Shown: positions 35,876 to 45,703 of the stretch, in pieces | Layout: each line of letters starts with the position of its first letter | Position numbering within the stretch: the first letter of the stretch is position 1 | NCBI RefSeq assembly: GCF_001905795.1 | Contig: NZ_LIXJ01000003.1 | Span: forward strand, 372,001-436,000 | Length of the DNA: 64,000 nt | Direction: 5' to 3' | DNA from: Streptomyces sp. CB01580 | GTDB lineage: Bacteria; Actinomycetota; Actinomycetes; Streptomycetales; Streptomycetaceae | The notes under the pieces: model-generated | Databases searched by the model: none | What the model was told of the DNA's origin: nothing | Seen by the model: the letters and a program-made list of their open reading frames with translations, nothing else | Made by a program: the position numbers and the translations under genes

Positions 35876-36289
35876 ATGACCGAACTCGATCTGAGCATGG
35901 CGCGCAAGGTTCTTGAGAGTCAGCCGTTCAGCGGGCTCGTAGGGGCACGGATCACCGCCTTCGGGTCCGGCGCCGCCACGCTGGAAGTGGACATGAGTCA
36001 GGAACTCCGGCAGCAGAACGGCTTTCTGCACGGTGGCGTCCTGGCCTACGCGGCCGACAACTCGATCACCTTCGCCGCCGGGACGACCCTCGGCCCGGCC
36101 GTACTGACCGGCGGCTTCTCCATCCAGTACGTGCGGCCCGCCACCGGCCGCACCCTGGTCGCCCGCGCGGAGGTCGTGCACACCGGACGGCGGCAGGCCG
36201 TGGTCCGGTGCGACCTGCTCGCGGTGGGGGAGGACGGGGCGGAGACGCTCTGCGCGGTCGCCCAGGGCACGGTCCTCTCCGTCACGTAG
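35876..36289 (+). CDS. PaaI-type hotdog thioesterase
   Basis: This 137-aa hotdog-fold acyl-CoA thioesterase has the family signature LRQQNGFLHGGVLAYAADNSITFAAG, including the HGG turn. The paired strand SIQYVRPATGRTLVARAEVVHTG completes the fold. It hydrolyses aromatic or short acyl-CoA esters. ATG 35876 follows AGAGG. Co-transcription with the P450 suggests a small oxidation/hydrolysis unit. Confidence 0.9.
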   Translation: MTELDLSMARKVLESQPFSGLVGARITAFGSGAATLEVDMSQELRQQNGFLHGGVLAYAADNSITFAAGTTLGPAVLTGGFSIQYVRPATGRTLVARAEVVHTGRRQAVVRCDLLAVGEDGAETLCAVAQGTVLSVT

Positions 36290-36349
36290 CAGTGACGGAG
36301 CATCACAAACCCATATGATCGAGGAGGGTTGGCGTCCTGCGGCGGCGTG

Positions 36350-37387
36350 TCACCTCGGGGCGCCGCCCCCGGTCCGGTCGGCCATCCCGTCGGACACCTC
36401 CGTGATCCCCACGGGGCGCCGCTCCCTGCGGGACACCTCGCACGCCTCCGCGATCAGCAGCGCATGCCATGCCTCCCTGCCGTCGCACGGGTTGGGCAGC
36501 TCGCCCCGCACCAGCCGGACGAACGCGTTCAGTTCCGCCTCGTACGCCGGGGCGAACCGTTCGAGGAAGCCCGGCCAGGGGTTCGGTGGCGCGGCGGGGC
36601 CCAGTGGTTCCGCCGACGTGACCGGTGTGCGGTCGTCCAGCCCGACCGTGATCTGCCCCTTCTCACCCGCCAGTTCCATGCGTACGTCGTAACCGGCGCC
36701 GTTGCAGCGGGTGGCCGTCGCCGTGGCCAGGGTGCCGTCGTCGAGGGTCAGCAGCGCCGCCGCCGTGTCCACGTCACCGGCCGCCCGGAACATCGCGGGC
36801 CCGGCGTCCGACCCGACGGCGTACACCTCCGTCACCTCGCGGCCCGTCACCCAGCGCAGCATGTCGAAGTCGTGCACCAGGCAGTCCCGGTACAGCCCGC
36901 CGGAGAGCGGCAGATACCCGGCGGGCGGCGGCGCCGGGTCCATGGTCATCGCCCGCACGGTGTGCAGCCGGCCCAGCGCCCCCGAGCGCACCGCCTCGCG
37001 CGCCGCGCCGTACCCCGCGTCGAACCTGCGCATGAAGCCCATCTGGAGGACGCTCCCCGCCCGCTCCACCTCGCGCAGCGCGCCGAGCGTCCCCGGCAGG
37101 CCGAGTGCGATCGGCTTCTCGCAGAACGCGGGGAGCCCCGCCCGCGCGGCCCGCCCGACCAGCTCCGCGTGCGACGACGTGGCCGAGGCGATCACCACGG
37201 CGTCCACCCCCGCGCCGAACAGCTCGTCGGCGCCGTCCGCGCGCTTCGCGCCGAGGTGGTCCGCGACCCGCGCGGCGCGCGCCCCGTCGGTGTCGGTCAC
37301 CACCAGGGCGTCCACCGCCGGGTGGCGGGCCAGCACACCCGCGTGGAAGGAGCCGATCCGACCGGTGCCGATGAGTCCGATGCGCAT
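36350..37387 (-). CDS. Gfo/Idh/MocA oxidoreductase
   Basis: This 345-aa NAD(P)-dependent sugar or polyol dehydrogenase is of the inositol 2-dehydrogenase type. The Rossmann loop is MRIGLIGTGRIGSFHAG, the Glu-Lys-Pro motif is FCEKPIALGL and the catalytic region includes YRDCLVHDFDMLRWVTG (Asp...His). ATG 37387 starts the Rossmann strand; an extra 13 residues from 37426 are possible. It is divergent from the GntR gene and near a sugar ABC operon, so it probably oxidises the sugar taken up there. Confidence 0.9.
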   Translation of the reverse strand: MRIGLIGTGRIGSFHAGVLARHPAVDALVVTDTDGARAARVADHLGAKRADGADELFGAGVDAVVIASATSSHAELVGRAARAGLPAFCEKPIALGLPGTLGALREVERAGSVLQMGFMRRFDAGYGAAREAVRSGALGRLHTVRAMTMDPAPPPAGYLPLSGGLYRDCLVHDFDMLRWVTGREVTEVYAVGSDAGPAMFRAAGDVDTAAALLTLDDGTLATATATRCNGAGYDVRMELAGEKGQITVGLDDRTPVTSAEPLGPAAPPNPWPGFLERFAPAYEAELNAFVRLVRGELPNPCDGREAWHALLIAEACEVSRRERRPVGITEVSDGMADRTGGGAPR

Positions 37388-37429
37388 GGACCCAACGTGC
37401 CGCCCACCCGTGACGCTGTCAACCATATG

Positions 37430-37556
37430 TCAGGACAACAGCACAACAGCGTGACAGGACGACGGGGCGACAGGACTACAGGACACCGGGGCAACAGGAC
37501 GCCACGACGGCCGGACGACACGACGACAGAACGACGTGACGACAGAACGACATGAC
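37430..37556. repeat. degenerate ACRGGACRAC-type repeats
   Basis: The gap between the divergent oxidoreductase and GntR genes is built from variants of ACAGGACGAC/ACAGAACGAC. The clearest pair is GACGACAGAACGACGT at 37522-37537 and GACGACAGAACGACAT at 37538-37553 (one difference). Strand composition is strongly skewed (few T). Confidence 0.7.
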
Positions 37557-37592
37557 TACCGGAGGTTCTGACGTCGGCGTTACCCTCCACGC

Positions 37593-38351
37593 GTGTCCAA
37601 ACCCACCGCCGACCCCGCCGCACTCGAACTCGGCGTGGACCGCGCGAGCCCGGTGCCCCTGTACCACCAACTGGCCCAGCAGCTGGAAGCGGCCGTCGAG
37701 GAGGGCCGACTCGCCCCAGGCACCCTTCTCGGCAACGAGATAGACCTGGCCTCCCGGCTCGGCCTGTCCCGGCCCACCGTCCGCCAGGCCATCCAGTCAC
37801 TGGTCGACAAGGGGATCATGGTCCGCCGCCGAGGCGTCGGCACACAGGTCGTGCACAGCGGGGTCGGGCGCCCGCTCGAACCGAGCAGCCTGTACGACGA
37901 CCTGGAGGCCGCGGGCGGACACCCCACGACCCGCGTCCTGCGCAACACGCTGGAGCCCGCCGGTCCCCGGGTCGCCGACGCCCTCGGCGTCGCGGAGGGC
38001 AGCGACGTCCACCTCGTCGAGCGGATCCGGTACGCGTACGACGAACCGCTGGCTCTCCTGCGCAACCACCTGCCGCCCGGAACCGTCGACCTGGACACCG
38101 CGCGGCTGGAGAGCACCGGCCTCTACCGGATGTTGCGCGGCGCCGGCATCGCCATGCACAGCGCCCGCCAGTCCATCGGCGCCCGCCCGGCCACCGCGGA
38201 GGAGGCCGCCGTGCTCGCCGAGACCGAAGGGGCCGTCCTGCTCACGATGGAACGCACCACCTTCGACGACACCGGTCGGGCGATCGAATGCGGGTCCCAC
38301 CTCTACCGGGCCTCGCGCCACTCCTTCGACTTCCAGCTGCTCGTACGGTGA
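37593..38351 (+). CDS. GntR-family regulator (HutC type)
   Basis: This 252-aa repressor has an N-terminal winged helix (PLYHQLAQQLEAAVEEGRLAPGTLLGNEIDLASRLGLSRPTVRQAIQSL) and a C-terminal UTRA/HutC effector domain (ERIRYAYDEPLALLRNHLPPG, CGSHLYRASRHSFDFQL). It probably senses a phosphorylated sugar. GTG 37593 lies 6 nt after TACCCT (37581-37586) with no ribosome-binding site, so the mRNA is probably leaderless. It likely controls the ABC operon downstream and/or the divergent oxidoreductase. Confidence 0.9.
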   Translation: MSKPTADPAALELGVDRASPVPLYHQLAQQLEAAVEEGRLAPGTLLGNEIDLASRLGLSRPTVRQAIQSLVDKGIMVRRRGVGTQVVHSGVGRPLEPSSLYDDLEAAGGHPTTRVLRNTLEPAGPRVADALGVAEGSDVHLVERIRYAYDEPLALLRNHLPPGTVDLDTARLESTGLYRMLRGAGIAMHSARQSIGARPATAEEAAVLAETEGAVLLTMERTTFDDTGRAIECGSHLYRASRHSFDFQLLVR

Positions 38352-38801
38352 CGGCGTCCTCCGGTTCGTCCGTCCGGTGACGGCTGCTCCCGGCCGGCTC
38401 GTACGGTGACGACCGTCACGCCCGGGGCGCCGCCCGCGGGCAGCAGGCCGGCCGCCCGGTATCGGCCGACCGCCGTCGGACGGATCGTCGACGACCGTCA
38501 CGCGGACCGTTGACGCCGGGGCGGCCCGCCGCTACAACTGCCCTCGGGGCGACCGGACACCCGCGCCTTCCGGCCCGTCCGCCGCCGCCCGGTACCACGT
38601 ACCACAGCGGGAGAGGGCCCACCGAGCACCGCCCCAAGACCCTCCCGCGTCCCGCACGGCACACCCCGCGCCGACGCCTGTGCCCCGCCCTGCCGGGCGG
38701 TCCCGTCGTCGACTCGGGGATACTTGGCCAGCCGGGCCGGGGGCGACACGCCTCCGGCCGACCACAGGGCACAGCGAGCAGCACAAGAAGGGCACGGCGT
38801 C
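38352..38801 (+). promoter_or_regulatory. 450-bp leader with promoter of the sugar ABC operon
   Basis: A good promoter is visible: TTGACG (38510-38515), 17 bp, TACAAC (38533-38538). It gives a leader of about 255 nt. Upstream are several GTGACG copies, including the inverted pair GTGACG-AC-CGTCAC at about 38406-38419. Downstream is GGTACCACGTACCAC near 38591. Either could be the GntR operator. No short ORF is convincing. Confidence 0.6.
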
Positions 38802-39815
38802 GTGGCAAGGGTTCGGACAGGGGTACGTGCGATGGGCGCCGTGCTTGCGGCGGTGCTCGCGGCCTCCCTCGCGGGATGCAGCAGCACCGGTGGCAAGCGG
38901 GCGGAGGAGCGCGCGGCCCGGGCCGCCGCCGAGGGCCGCGCCGCGGTGGACACGCCCCGCTGGACCTTCGCCATGGTCACCCACTCCGGTGACGGCGACA
39001 CCTTCTGGGACATCGTCCAGAGAGGCGCCGAGCAGGCGGCCGTCAAGGACAACATCAAGTTCCTGTACTCGCACCACGACGAGGCCCAGCAGCAGGCCCA
39101 GCTGGTCCAGGCCGCCATCGACCAGAAGGTCGACGGGCTGATCGTCACGCTCGCCAAGCCCGACGCGATGAAGGACGTCGTCGCCAAGGCCACCCGGGCC
39201 GGGATCCCGGTGATCACGGTGAACTCGGGCTCCGTCGAGTCCAAGCGGTTCGGCGCCCTCGCCCACGTCGGCCAGGACGAGTCCATCGCGGGGGAGGCGG
39301 TCGGCGACGAGCTGAACGCGCGCGGTCGCAAGAAGGCCCTGTGCATCCTGCACGAGCAGGGCAACGTCGGCCACGAACAGCGCTGTGCCGGGGCGAAGAA
39401 GACCTTCGACGGACAGATGCAGAACCTGTACGTCGAGGGCACCAACATGCCCGACGTCCAGGCGTCCATCGAGGCCAAGCTCCAGGCCGACAGGAGCATC
39501 GACGCGGTCGTCACCCTCGGGGCGCCGTTCGCGGACGCCGCCGTGAAGGCGAAGAAGACCGCGGGCAGCACGGCCGAGATCGACACGTTCGACCTGAACG
39601 CCAAGGTCGCCACCGCCCTGGAGGACAAGACCCTCGGCTTCGCGGTCGACCAGCAGCCCTACCTCCAGGGGTACGAGGCCGTGGACCTGCTCTGGCTGTA
39701 CCGCTACAACGGCGACGTGCTCGGCGGCGGGCGCCCGGTCCTCACCGGTCCGCAGATCATCACGGAGAAGGACGCCGCCGCGCTCGCCCCGTACACGAAG
39801 CGGGGGACCCGATGA
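38802..39815 (+). CDS. sugar ABC transporter substrate-binding lipoprotein
   Basis: This ~337-aa type-I periplasmic-binding-protein has a lipoprotein signal with lipobox SLAGC. The ribose/xylose-binding-like core is [46 protein letters not shown], and [18 protein letters not shown] follows. GTG 38802 (AAGGG upstream) is chosen; ATG 38832 is an alternative. Its stop overlaps the permease start (ATGA). With the permease and ATPase it forms an FrcBCA-like importer. Confidence 0.9.
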   Translation: MARVRTGVRAMGAVLAAVLAASLAGCSSTGGKRAEERAARAAAEGRAAVDTPRWTFAMVTHSGDGDTFWDIVQRGAEQAAVKDNIKFLYSHHDEAQQQAQLVQAAIDQKVDGLIVTLAKPDAMKDVVAKATRAGIPVITVNSGSVESKRFGALAHVGQDESIAGEAVGDELNARGRKKALCILHEQGNVGHEQRCAGAKKTFDGQMQNLYVEGTNMPDVQASIEAKLQADRSIDAVVTLGAPFADAAVKAKKTAGSTAEIDTFDLNAKVATALEDKTLGFAVDQQPYLQGYEAVDLLWLYRYNGDVLGGGRPVLTGPQIITEKDAAALAPYTKRGTR

Positions 39816-40864
39816 GCGCAACTGCGGATCCGGCCGCCCCGGCGGGCCCCGACGAACGGCTGCTGCGCACCTCCCCGCTGCGCAGGCTCCTCGGCCGTCC
39901 CGAACTCGGCTCGGTCGTCGGCGCCGCCGCCGTATTCGTCTTCTTCGCGCTCGTCGCCGACAGCTTCCTGCGCGCCTCCAGCCTCGGCACGGTGCTGTAC
40001 GCGGCCTCCACCATCGGGATCATGGCCGCCCCGGTGGCGCTGCTGATGATCGGCGGCGAGTTCGACCTGTCCGCCGGGGTGCTGGTCACCAGCTCCGCGC
40101 TGGTCTCGTCGATGTTCAGCTACCAGATGACCGCCAACGTCTGGGTCGGCGTCCTCGTGTCGTTGCTGGTCACGCTCGCCATCGGCGCGTTCAACGGCTT
40201 CATGCTGACCCGTACCAAACTGCCGAGCTTCATCATCACGCTCGGCACGTTCCTGATGCTGACCGGCCTGAACCTCGGCTTCACCAAGCTGATCAGCGGA
40301 ACCGTGTCGACGAAGACCATCGGCGACATGGAGGGCTTCGAATCGGCCCGCCGGGTCTTCGCCTCGCAGTGGACCATCGGCGGCGTCGAGTTCAAGGTCA
40401 CGATCCTGTGGTGGGCCGTGCTCGTCGCGATCGCCACCTGGATCCTGCTCCGCACCCGTTTCGGGAACTGGATCTTCGCCGTCGGCGGCGAGGCGGACGC
40501 GGCCCGCGCGGTCGGCGTCCCGGTGATCCGCACCAAGATCGGGCTCTACCTCGGGGTCGCCTTCGCCGCCTGGGTCTCCGGACAGCACCTGCTGTTCTCG
40601 TACGACGTGGTGCAGTCCGGCGAGGGCGTCGGCAACGAACTGATCTACATCATCGCCGCGGTCATCGGCGGCTGCCTGATCACCGGCGGCTACGGCTCCG
40701 CGATCGGCTCCGCGGTCGGCGCCGTCATCTTCGGTATGACGAGCAAGGGCATCGTGTACGCGGAGTGGAACCCGGACTGGTTCAAGTTCTTCCTCGGAGC
40801 CATGCTGCTCCTGGCCACCCTGCTCAACGCATGGGTACGCAAGCGAGCGGAGGCGACGAAATGA
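39812..40864 (+). CDS. sugar ABC transporter permease
   Basis: This 350-aa membrane protein of the RbsC/FrcC type has 8-10 hydrophobic helices. The family motif [18 protein letters not shown] is followed by [14 protein letters not shown]. The C-terminal part [32 protein letters not shown] is diagnostic. Both ends overlap neighbours: ATGA with the binding protein at 39812 and ATGA with the ATPase at 40861. Confidence 0.93.
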   Translation: MSATADPAAPAGPDERLLRTSPLRRLLGRPELGSVVGAAAVFVFFALVADSFLRASSLGTVLYAASTIGIMAAPVALLMIGGEFDLSAGVLVTSSALVSSMFSYQMTANVWVGVLVSLLVTLAIGAFNGFMLTRTKLPSFIITLGTFLMLTGLNLGFTKLISGTVSTKTIGDMEGFESARRVFASQWTIGGVEFKVTILWWAVLVAIATWILLRTRFGNWIFAVGGEADAARAVGVPVIRTKIGLYLGVAFAAWVSGQHLLFSYDVVQSGEGVGNELIYIIAAVIGGCLITGGYGSAIGSAVGAVIFGMTSKGIVYAEWNPDWFKFFLGAMLLLATLLNAWVRKRAEATK

Positions 40865-41709
40865 CGGCCCCCCTGGCACCGGCCGGCCGGGAGACGACCG
40901 GCCGGGCCCTCGTCGAGCTGGACCACGTCAGCAAGTTCTACGGCAACATCAAGGCGCTCACCGACGTCTCGCTGGAGGTCCACGCGGGGGAGATCTCCTG
41001 CGTGCTCGGCGACAACGGCGCCGGCAAGTCCACCCTGATCAAGATCATCGCGGGGCTGCACCGGCACGACGCGGGCAGCTTCCTGATCGACGGCGAACAG
41101 ACCGTCCTCGTCAATCCGCGCGACGCCCTCGACCGCGGTATCGCCACCGTCTACCAGGACCTGGCCGTCGTCCCGCTCATGCCGGTCTGGCGGAACTTCT
41201 TCCTCGGCTCCGAGCCGACGACCGGCGCGGGCCCCTTCAAGCGCCTCGACGTACGGCTGATGCGCGAGACGACCCGCACCGCACTGCTGCGCATGGGCAT
41301 TGACCTGCGCGACGTCGACCAGCCGATCGGCACCCTCTCCGGCGGCGAGCGCCAGTGCGTCGCCATCGCGCGGGCCGTCCACTTCGGCGCCAAGGTCCTC
41401 GTCCTGGACGAGCCGACCGCCGCGCTCGGCGTCAAGCAGTCCGGGGTCGTCCTCAAGTACGTCGCGGCCGCCCGCGACGCCGGTCTCGGCGTGGTCCTCA
41501 TCACGCACAACCCGCATCACGCGTATCTCGTCGGCGACCGCTTCGTCCTGCTCAAGCGAGGCGCCATGGCCGGCAGCCACACCCGGGAGAGCATCACGCT
41601 GGACGAGCTGACCCGCCAAATGGCGGGCGGCAGCGAGCTGGAGGAGCTCAGCCACGAGCTGGAACGGGCGACGGAACCGGGTCGTCCGCAGGGGCCGGAC
41701 CAGTCGTAG
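40861..41709 (+). CDS. sugar ABC transporter ATPase
   Basis: This 282-aa single-domain ATPase is of the FrcA type; RbsA proteins are double this size. Walker A is [11 protein letters not shown], the signature is [15 protein letters not shown], Walker B is [12 protein letters not shown] and the switch histidine is in LITHNPHH. It starts with ATGA overlap to the permease. A ROK kinase follows 144 bp later. Confidence 0.93.
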   Translation: MTAPLAPAGRETTGRALVELDHVSKFYGNIKALTDVSLEVHAGEISCVLGDNGAGKSTLIKIIAGLHRHDAGSFLIDGEQTVLVNPRDALDRGIATVYQDLAVVPLMPVWRNFFLGSEPTTGAGPFKRLDVRLMRETTRTALLRMGIDLRDVDQPIGTLSGGERQCVAIARAVHFGAKVLVLDEPTAALGVKQSGVVLKYVAAARDAGLGVVLITHNPHHAYLVGDRFVLLKRGAMAGSHTRESITLDELTRQMAGGSELEELSHELERATEPGRPQGPDQS

Positions 41710-41853
41710 GACCGCGTCCGCGGCGGTCGGACCCCCGGCGGGCGCGCCCTCCGGCGCCGTCCCGGGGGTCCGGGCAGTGGCAGAATCGAGGCCGACGGGC
41801 GCAGTCCGCCGCCGGGGAGCACCCGCCCCCGGCCCCCCGACCCCGCAGGGACG

Positions 41854-43017
41854 ATGAGCACGTACCGCGACTTCACCCACCGCGGCTCCGCCCGCGCCAC
41901 CGTCCTGCGGACCGTGGGCACCCGCGAGCGCCGCTCGCACCTCACCGCGCCGAGAGTGCCCACCGTCGGCATCGACATCGGCGGTACGAAGGTGATGGCC
42001 GGAGTCGTCGACGCCGACGGCAACATCCTGGAGCAGCTGCGCGCCGAGACGCCGCACAAGTCCAAGAGCCCCAAGGTCGTCGAGGACACCATCGTCGAGC
42101 TGGTCCTGGACCTCTCCGACCGGCACGACGTGCACGCCGTCGGCATCGGGGCGGCCGGCTGGGTCGACGCGGACCGTTCCAAGGTGCTGTTCGCCCCCCA
42201 CCTCGCCTGGCGCGACGAACCGCTGCGCGACGCCCTCGCCTCCCGCCTCGTCGTCCCCGTCATGGTCGACAACGACGCCAACACGGCCGCCTGGGCGGAA
42301 TGGCGATTCGGAGCGGGCCGGGGCGAGGACCACCTCGTCATGATCACGCTCGGCACCGGCATCGGCGGCGCGATCCTGGAGGAGGGCCGGGTCAAGCGCG
42401 GCAGGTTCGGGGTCGCCGGGGAATTCGGCCACATGCAGGTGGTACCCGGCGGACACCGCTGCCCGTGCGGGAACCGCGGCTGCTGGGAGCAGTACAGCTC
42501 CGGCAACGCCCTCGTCCGCGAGGCCAAGGAGCTGGCCGCCGCCGACTCACCGGTGGCGCACGGCCTCATCGAGCGCGTCCAGGGCAACATCCCCGACATC
42601 ACCGGACCGCTCATCACCGAACTGGCCCGCGAGGGCGACGCGATGTGCGTCGAGCTCCTCCAGGACATCGGCCAGTGGCTCGGCGTCGGCATCGCCAACC
42701 TGGCCGCCGCGCTCGACCCCTCCTGCTTCGTCATCGGGGGCGGCGTCAGCGCCGCCGACGACCTGTTGATCGGCCCCGCCCGGGACGCCTTCAAGCGACA
42801 CCTCACCGGCCGCGGCTACCGCCCCGAGGCCCGCATCGTCAAGGCACAGCTCGGCCCGGAGGCGGGCATGGTCGGCGCAGCCGACCTCGCCCGGCTGGTG
42901 GCCCGCAGATTCCGCCGCACCAACCGGCGCCGCGTCGAACGGTACGAGCGGTACGCACAGATCTACGACCAGGCCGCGAGCACCATCCGAAACACCCGCA
43001 GCACCCGCACCTCCTAG
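41854..43017 (+). CDS. ROK-family sugar kinase
   Basis: This 387-aa kinase probably phosphorylates the sugar imported by the upstream ABC system. The ATP-binding loop is GIDIGGTKVMAGVV, the ROK signature includes LGTGIGGAILEEGRV and the zinc motif is CPCGNRGCWEQY. There is no N-terminal helix-turn-helix, only a 35-residue basic extension, so it is a kinase rather than a repressor. The C-terminus adds about 40 Arg-rich residues. ATG 41854 follows AGGGACG. Confidence 0.93.
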   Translation: MSTYRDFTHRGSARATVLRTVGTRERRSHLTAPRVPTVGIDIGGTKVMAGVVDADGNILEQLRAETPHKSKSPKVVEDTIVELVLDLSDRHDVHAVGIGAAGWVDADRSKVLFAPHLAWRDEPLRDALASRLVVPVMVDNDANTAAWAEWRFGAGRGEDHLVMITLGTGIGGAILEEGRVKRGRFGVAGEFGHMQVVPGGHRCPCGNRGCWEQYSSGNALVREAKELAAADSPVAHGLIERVQGNIPDITGPLITELAREGDAMCVELLQDIGQWLGVGIANLAAALDPSCFVIGGGVSAADDLLIGPARDAFKRHLTGRGYRPEARIVKAQLGPEAGMVGAADLARLVARRFRRTNRRRVERYERYAQIYDQAASTIRNTRSTRTS

Positions 43018-43031
43018 GGATCGCCACAGAC

Positions 43032-43619
43032 ATGACCGCAGCCGAACACGTCGTCCTGCCGCGCCAGTCCCCGCCTCCCGACGACAAGCCGCCGCAGGAC
43101 CGGCGCCGGACGATCCGACGCCGTCTGATCACCGCGACCATCATCGTGCTGCTCATCGGCATCCCGGCCGGCTATCTGCTGATCTCCGCCGGGCAGAGTC
43201 GGCGAGCGGGCCAGAACAAGGAGGCCGAGGCGGCGGCGCAGGGGCTCCAGGAAGGCTGGCCGTCGCGCTTGCAGCGCCGGATCTACGAGCTGCCGATGCC
43301 GGGCAACTCGCTGGACGTCCAGTACTACGAGACCAACAACTGGAAGGTCAGTCGGCTGTACGTGGAGTTCCGCACCACCTCCGCCGGACTCGACCGTTTC
43401 CTGAGCCGGCTGGGCAGCGGTCGCGCCGCGCTGGAGCCGGGCAAGGTGACCATCGGCGCGCGCGACCAGCAGATCTCCGGGTGGAGCTTCGGCCCCGGCA
43501 TTCAGTGGGCGGGCACCACGCACACCAACAAGGGCCCGCGGCCCACCCAGGACATCACCGTGAACATGGCCGACCCGATGAACCCCGTCGTCTACGTCGT
43601 GTCCGCGGCGACCCCCTGA
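43032..43619 (+). CDS. membrane-anchored hypothetical protein
   Basis: This 195-aa protein of unknown function has a proline-rich cytoplasmic N-terminus and one membrane helix (LITATIIVLLIGIPAGYLLI, about residues 33-52). An extracellular domain follows with SLDVQYYETNNWKVSRLYVEF and DITVNMADPMNPVVYVVSA. ATG 43032 is 14 bp after the ROK gene, so it belongs to the same operon. Confidence 0.78.
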   Translation: MTAAEHVVLPRQSPPPDDKPPQDRRRTIRRRLITATIIVLLIGIPAGYLLISAGQSRRAGQNKEAEAAAQGLQEGWPSRLQRRIYELPMPGNSLDVQYYETNNWKVSRLYVEFRTTSAGLDRFLSRLGSGRAALEPGKVTIGARDQQISGWSFGPGIQWAGTTHTNKGPRPTQDITVNMADPMNPVVYVVSAATP

Positions 43620-43844
43620 GCCGGGCCCCCGCTCACAGGCCCGAGGCCGCCGGGACGGGCCTCGTTCCGGATGGTGCCTTCTGCACCGTCTTGCCGAGGC
43701 CGTCCCCGAACATGCTCATCGTCGCCTTCTTCTCCTACTCGCCGGTCGGCGCCGACGGTGCCGCCCTTGATGTACCGGGCCGCCCCCGGCACCCCGTAGC
43801 CGGCGAGGTGCTCGGCTTCCCGGCGGATCGTGCACATTGGATAC

Positions 43845-45035
43845 ATGCACGTTGGGCAGCACATCGCCCGTGTACGGCAGCTCCGGCAGTCGCGCCATGC
43901 GCTGGTGGCGATTCCCCTGGTGCTGATCGCGGCGATCACCGTAGCGGACATCCGCACCCCTGAAACCATCCACCTCGGCCCGCTGCTCGTCGTAGCGCCT
44001 GCCCTCACCACCGCATTCGCCGGCTACCGGCTGACGGCACTGATCGGGGCACTGGCCGTGGGAGGCCAGAGCCTCATCGCCGTGTTCCAAGGCGGTTTCG
44101 ACGAGAACCACATCGCGCAGCTCATCGGGCTCACGGTCTTGTCGGTCTTCGCCGTGGTCGTGTGCTTCGTGCGCGACCGGCGCACGGAGGAGCTGGCCCA
44201 GGTGCGGTCGGTCGCCGAAGCCGCGCAGCGGGCCCTCCTGCGCCCGCTGCCCGACCGGCTCGGCCCCCTGCACATCGCCTCCTCATACCTGGCAGCCGAG
44301 AAAGAGGCCTGCATCGGCGGTGACCTGTACGCGGTGGCGCGCACCGGCAGCCGAACCCGCGTGATCATCGGCGATGTCCGGGGCAAGGGGCTGGCCGCGA
44401 TCGAGGAGGCGGTCACGCTGCTCGGCGCCTTCCGGGAAGCCGCCCACCAGCACGCCACCCTGCCCGCCCTCGCCGACGCCCTGGACCGCAGCGTCTCCCG
44501 CCACCTCACCCAGTTCCCGGAAGCGGACGAGGAGTCCCAGGAACACTTCATCACCGCCTTGCTGCTGGAGATCCCCGACCACAGCCCCGTGGCGCGGCTG
44601 ACCCTCTGCGGGCACCCGCCGCCCCTGCTGCTCAGAAACGGCCGGGTGACCAGCCTCGACAGCCCCCACCCCGCGCCACCGCTGGGGGTGGTCGAGCTGG
44701 GGCCGGACATCCACACCGTGCGCACCTTCTCCTTCCAGGCCGGCGACACCCTCCTCCTCTACACCGACGGCGTCGCGGAGGCCCGCGACAGCAACCAGGC
44801 CTTCTACCCCCTGGAGCAGAGGGCCGCCCTGTGGACCAAGGCCGGCCCCAAGACACTCGTGCAGCGCGTCCAACAGGACCTCCTCGCCCACGCCGGCGGG
44901 GCACTCGGCGACGACGCCGCCCTCCTCGCCCTCCAGCGCACAACCGCGCCGCACACCAGATTCCACATCGGCGATCCGGCGGACGACGGCGTCCATGGGC
45001 AAGCCCATGAAGGCCCTGAGCAGGTCACACGCTAG
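43845..45035 (+). CDS. PP2C/SpoIIE phosphatase, membrane-anchored
   Basis: This 396-aa serine phosphatase has about three N-terminal helices (ALVAIPLVLIAAITV, LLVVAPALTTAFAGY, IGLTVLSVFAVVVCF). A SpoIIE-type PPM domain follows: ACIGGDLYAVARTGSRTRVIIGDVRGKGLAA and TLLLYTDGVAEARD carry the metal-binding aspartates. Such proteins act on anti-anti-sigma factors. ATG 43845 (or GTG 43830) has no strong ribosome-binding site. The TAG stop lies inside a CTAG that borders IS debris, so the last ~20 residues may not be native. Confidence 0.85.
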   Translation: MHVGQHIARVRQLRQSRHALVAIPLVLIAAITVADIRTPETIHLGPLLVVAPALTTAFAGYRLTALIGALAVGGQSLIAVFQGGFDENHIAQLIGLTVLSVFAVVVCFVRDRRTEELAQVRSVAEAAQRALLRPLPDRLGPLHIASSYLAAEKEACIGGDLYAVARTGSRTRVIIGDVRGKGLAAIEEAVTLLGAFREAAHQHATLPALADALDRSVSRHLTQFPEADEESQEHFITALLLEIPDHSPVARLTLCGHPPPLLLRNGRVTSLDSPHPAPPLGVVELGPDIHTVRTFSFQAGDTLLLYTDGVAEARDSNQAFYPLEQRAALWTKAGPKTLVQRVQQDLLAHAGGALGDDAALLALQRTTAPHTRFHIGDPADDGVHGQAHEGPEQVTR

Positions 45036-45330
45036 TGCTGTGGCCGGAAAGGTTTGCCGGTGAACCTTTCCGGTCGCAGCACCAGGCCGGAGCCTGGTCG
45101 CGCCTGCCGATCGCCCTCGAGAGCGAGGAGCGCAAGGGCACGCCGTCGCCACGCCCCCCGTTCACCGAGTGGGACAAGACCTTCGGCCATGCCTGCCTCT
45201 GCGCGGCCATCGTGATGCCGTCCATCAGCCGCCGGCGCGGCCATACCCGCGGCCGGCCCGGCTCGATGCCCCGCGGCAGCAGCGGCTCGAGCCGAACCCA
45301 CTGGCCGTTCCTCAGATCGCCACGCCCCAC
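45032..45330 (-). mobile_element. IS5-family remnant with terminal hairpin
   Basis: On the minus strand from 45330, MGRGDLRNGQWVRLEPLLPRG and GRPRVWPRRRLMDGI match the N-terminus of IS5-group transposases. After ~45 codons the frame breaks and the catalytic DDE region is missing. At the other edge GTGCTGTGGCCGGAAAGGTT (45035-45054) is inverted at 45063-45082 with two mismatches, next to CTAG, a usual IS5 target. The element is dead. Confidence 0.8.
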
Positions 45331-45466
45331 AAGACGTGATCACGAACGCACAAGATCTACATTTGCGGAGCCATGGGAAGGCGGCTCCACCTCCGCGTCG
45401 GGCCGCGCGGAAAGTGATCGCCCCGGGCGGGCGACCGGGATCCCGCCATCATGACCAGGTTCCGAG

Positions 45467-45703
45467 GTCACGGCAGCAGAGGCCAGACGGACAGCGGCCA
45501 CCCAGTCGAGCGATGCCTACGAAGACCTGGAGCGAGAGCACACCGGGCTTCGCCGGTACTGCCGCCATCCGGAGAGCCGCCTGGAGATCCACGCGACGGC
45601 CCTCAACCGGCTCGCACGGGAGAACGCGGCTCTCTCCGGGCGCGATGCCGATGCAGCCAAGGCCGGAGCGCTGCCACGACGCCCTTGTCGCCGGACCTTG
45701 TAG
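45467..45703 (+). pseudogene. DUF6262-like transposon gene remnant
   Basis: The frame encodes SSDAYEDLEREHTGLRRYC, then SRLEIHATALNRLARENAALSGRDADAAK and ends at TAG 45701. This coiled-coil pattern matches what I recall of DUF6262 proteins, the third gene of Tn554-like tyrosine-recombinase transposons in Streptomyces. No start codon is present and the partner recombinases are absent. Confidence 0.6.

Noticed and set aside
41854..43017. ROK protein as a repressor (NagC/XylR type)
   Set aside because: No N-terminal helix-turn-helix is present; the kinase motifs and zinc site are intact.
43592..43844. Minus-strand frame in the gap before the PP2C gene (contains EAEHLAGYGVPGAARYIKGG)
   Set aside because: It has no ribosome-binding site and no recognised family, and it overlaps the start of the phosphatase gene; not enough to call a gene.
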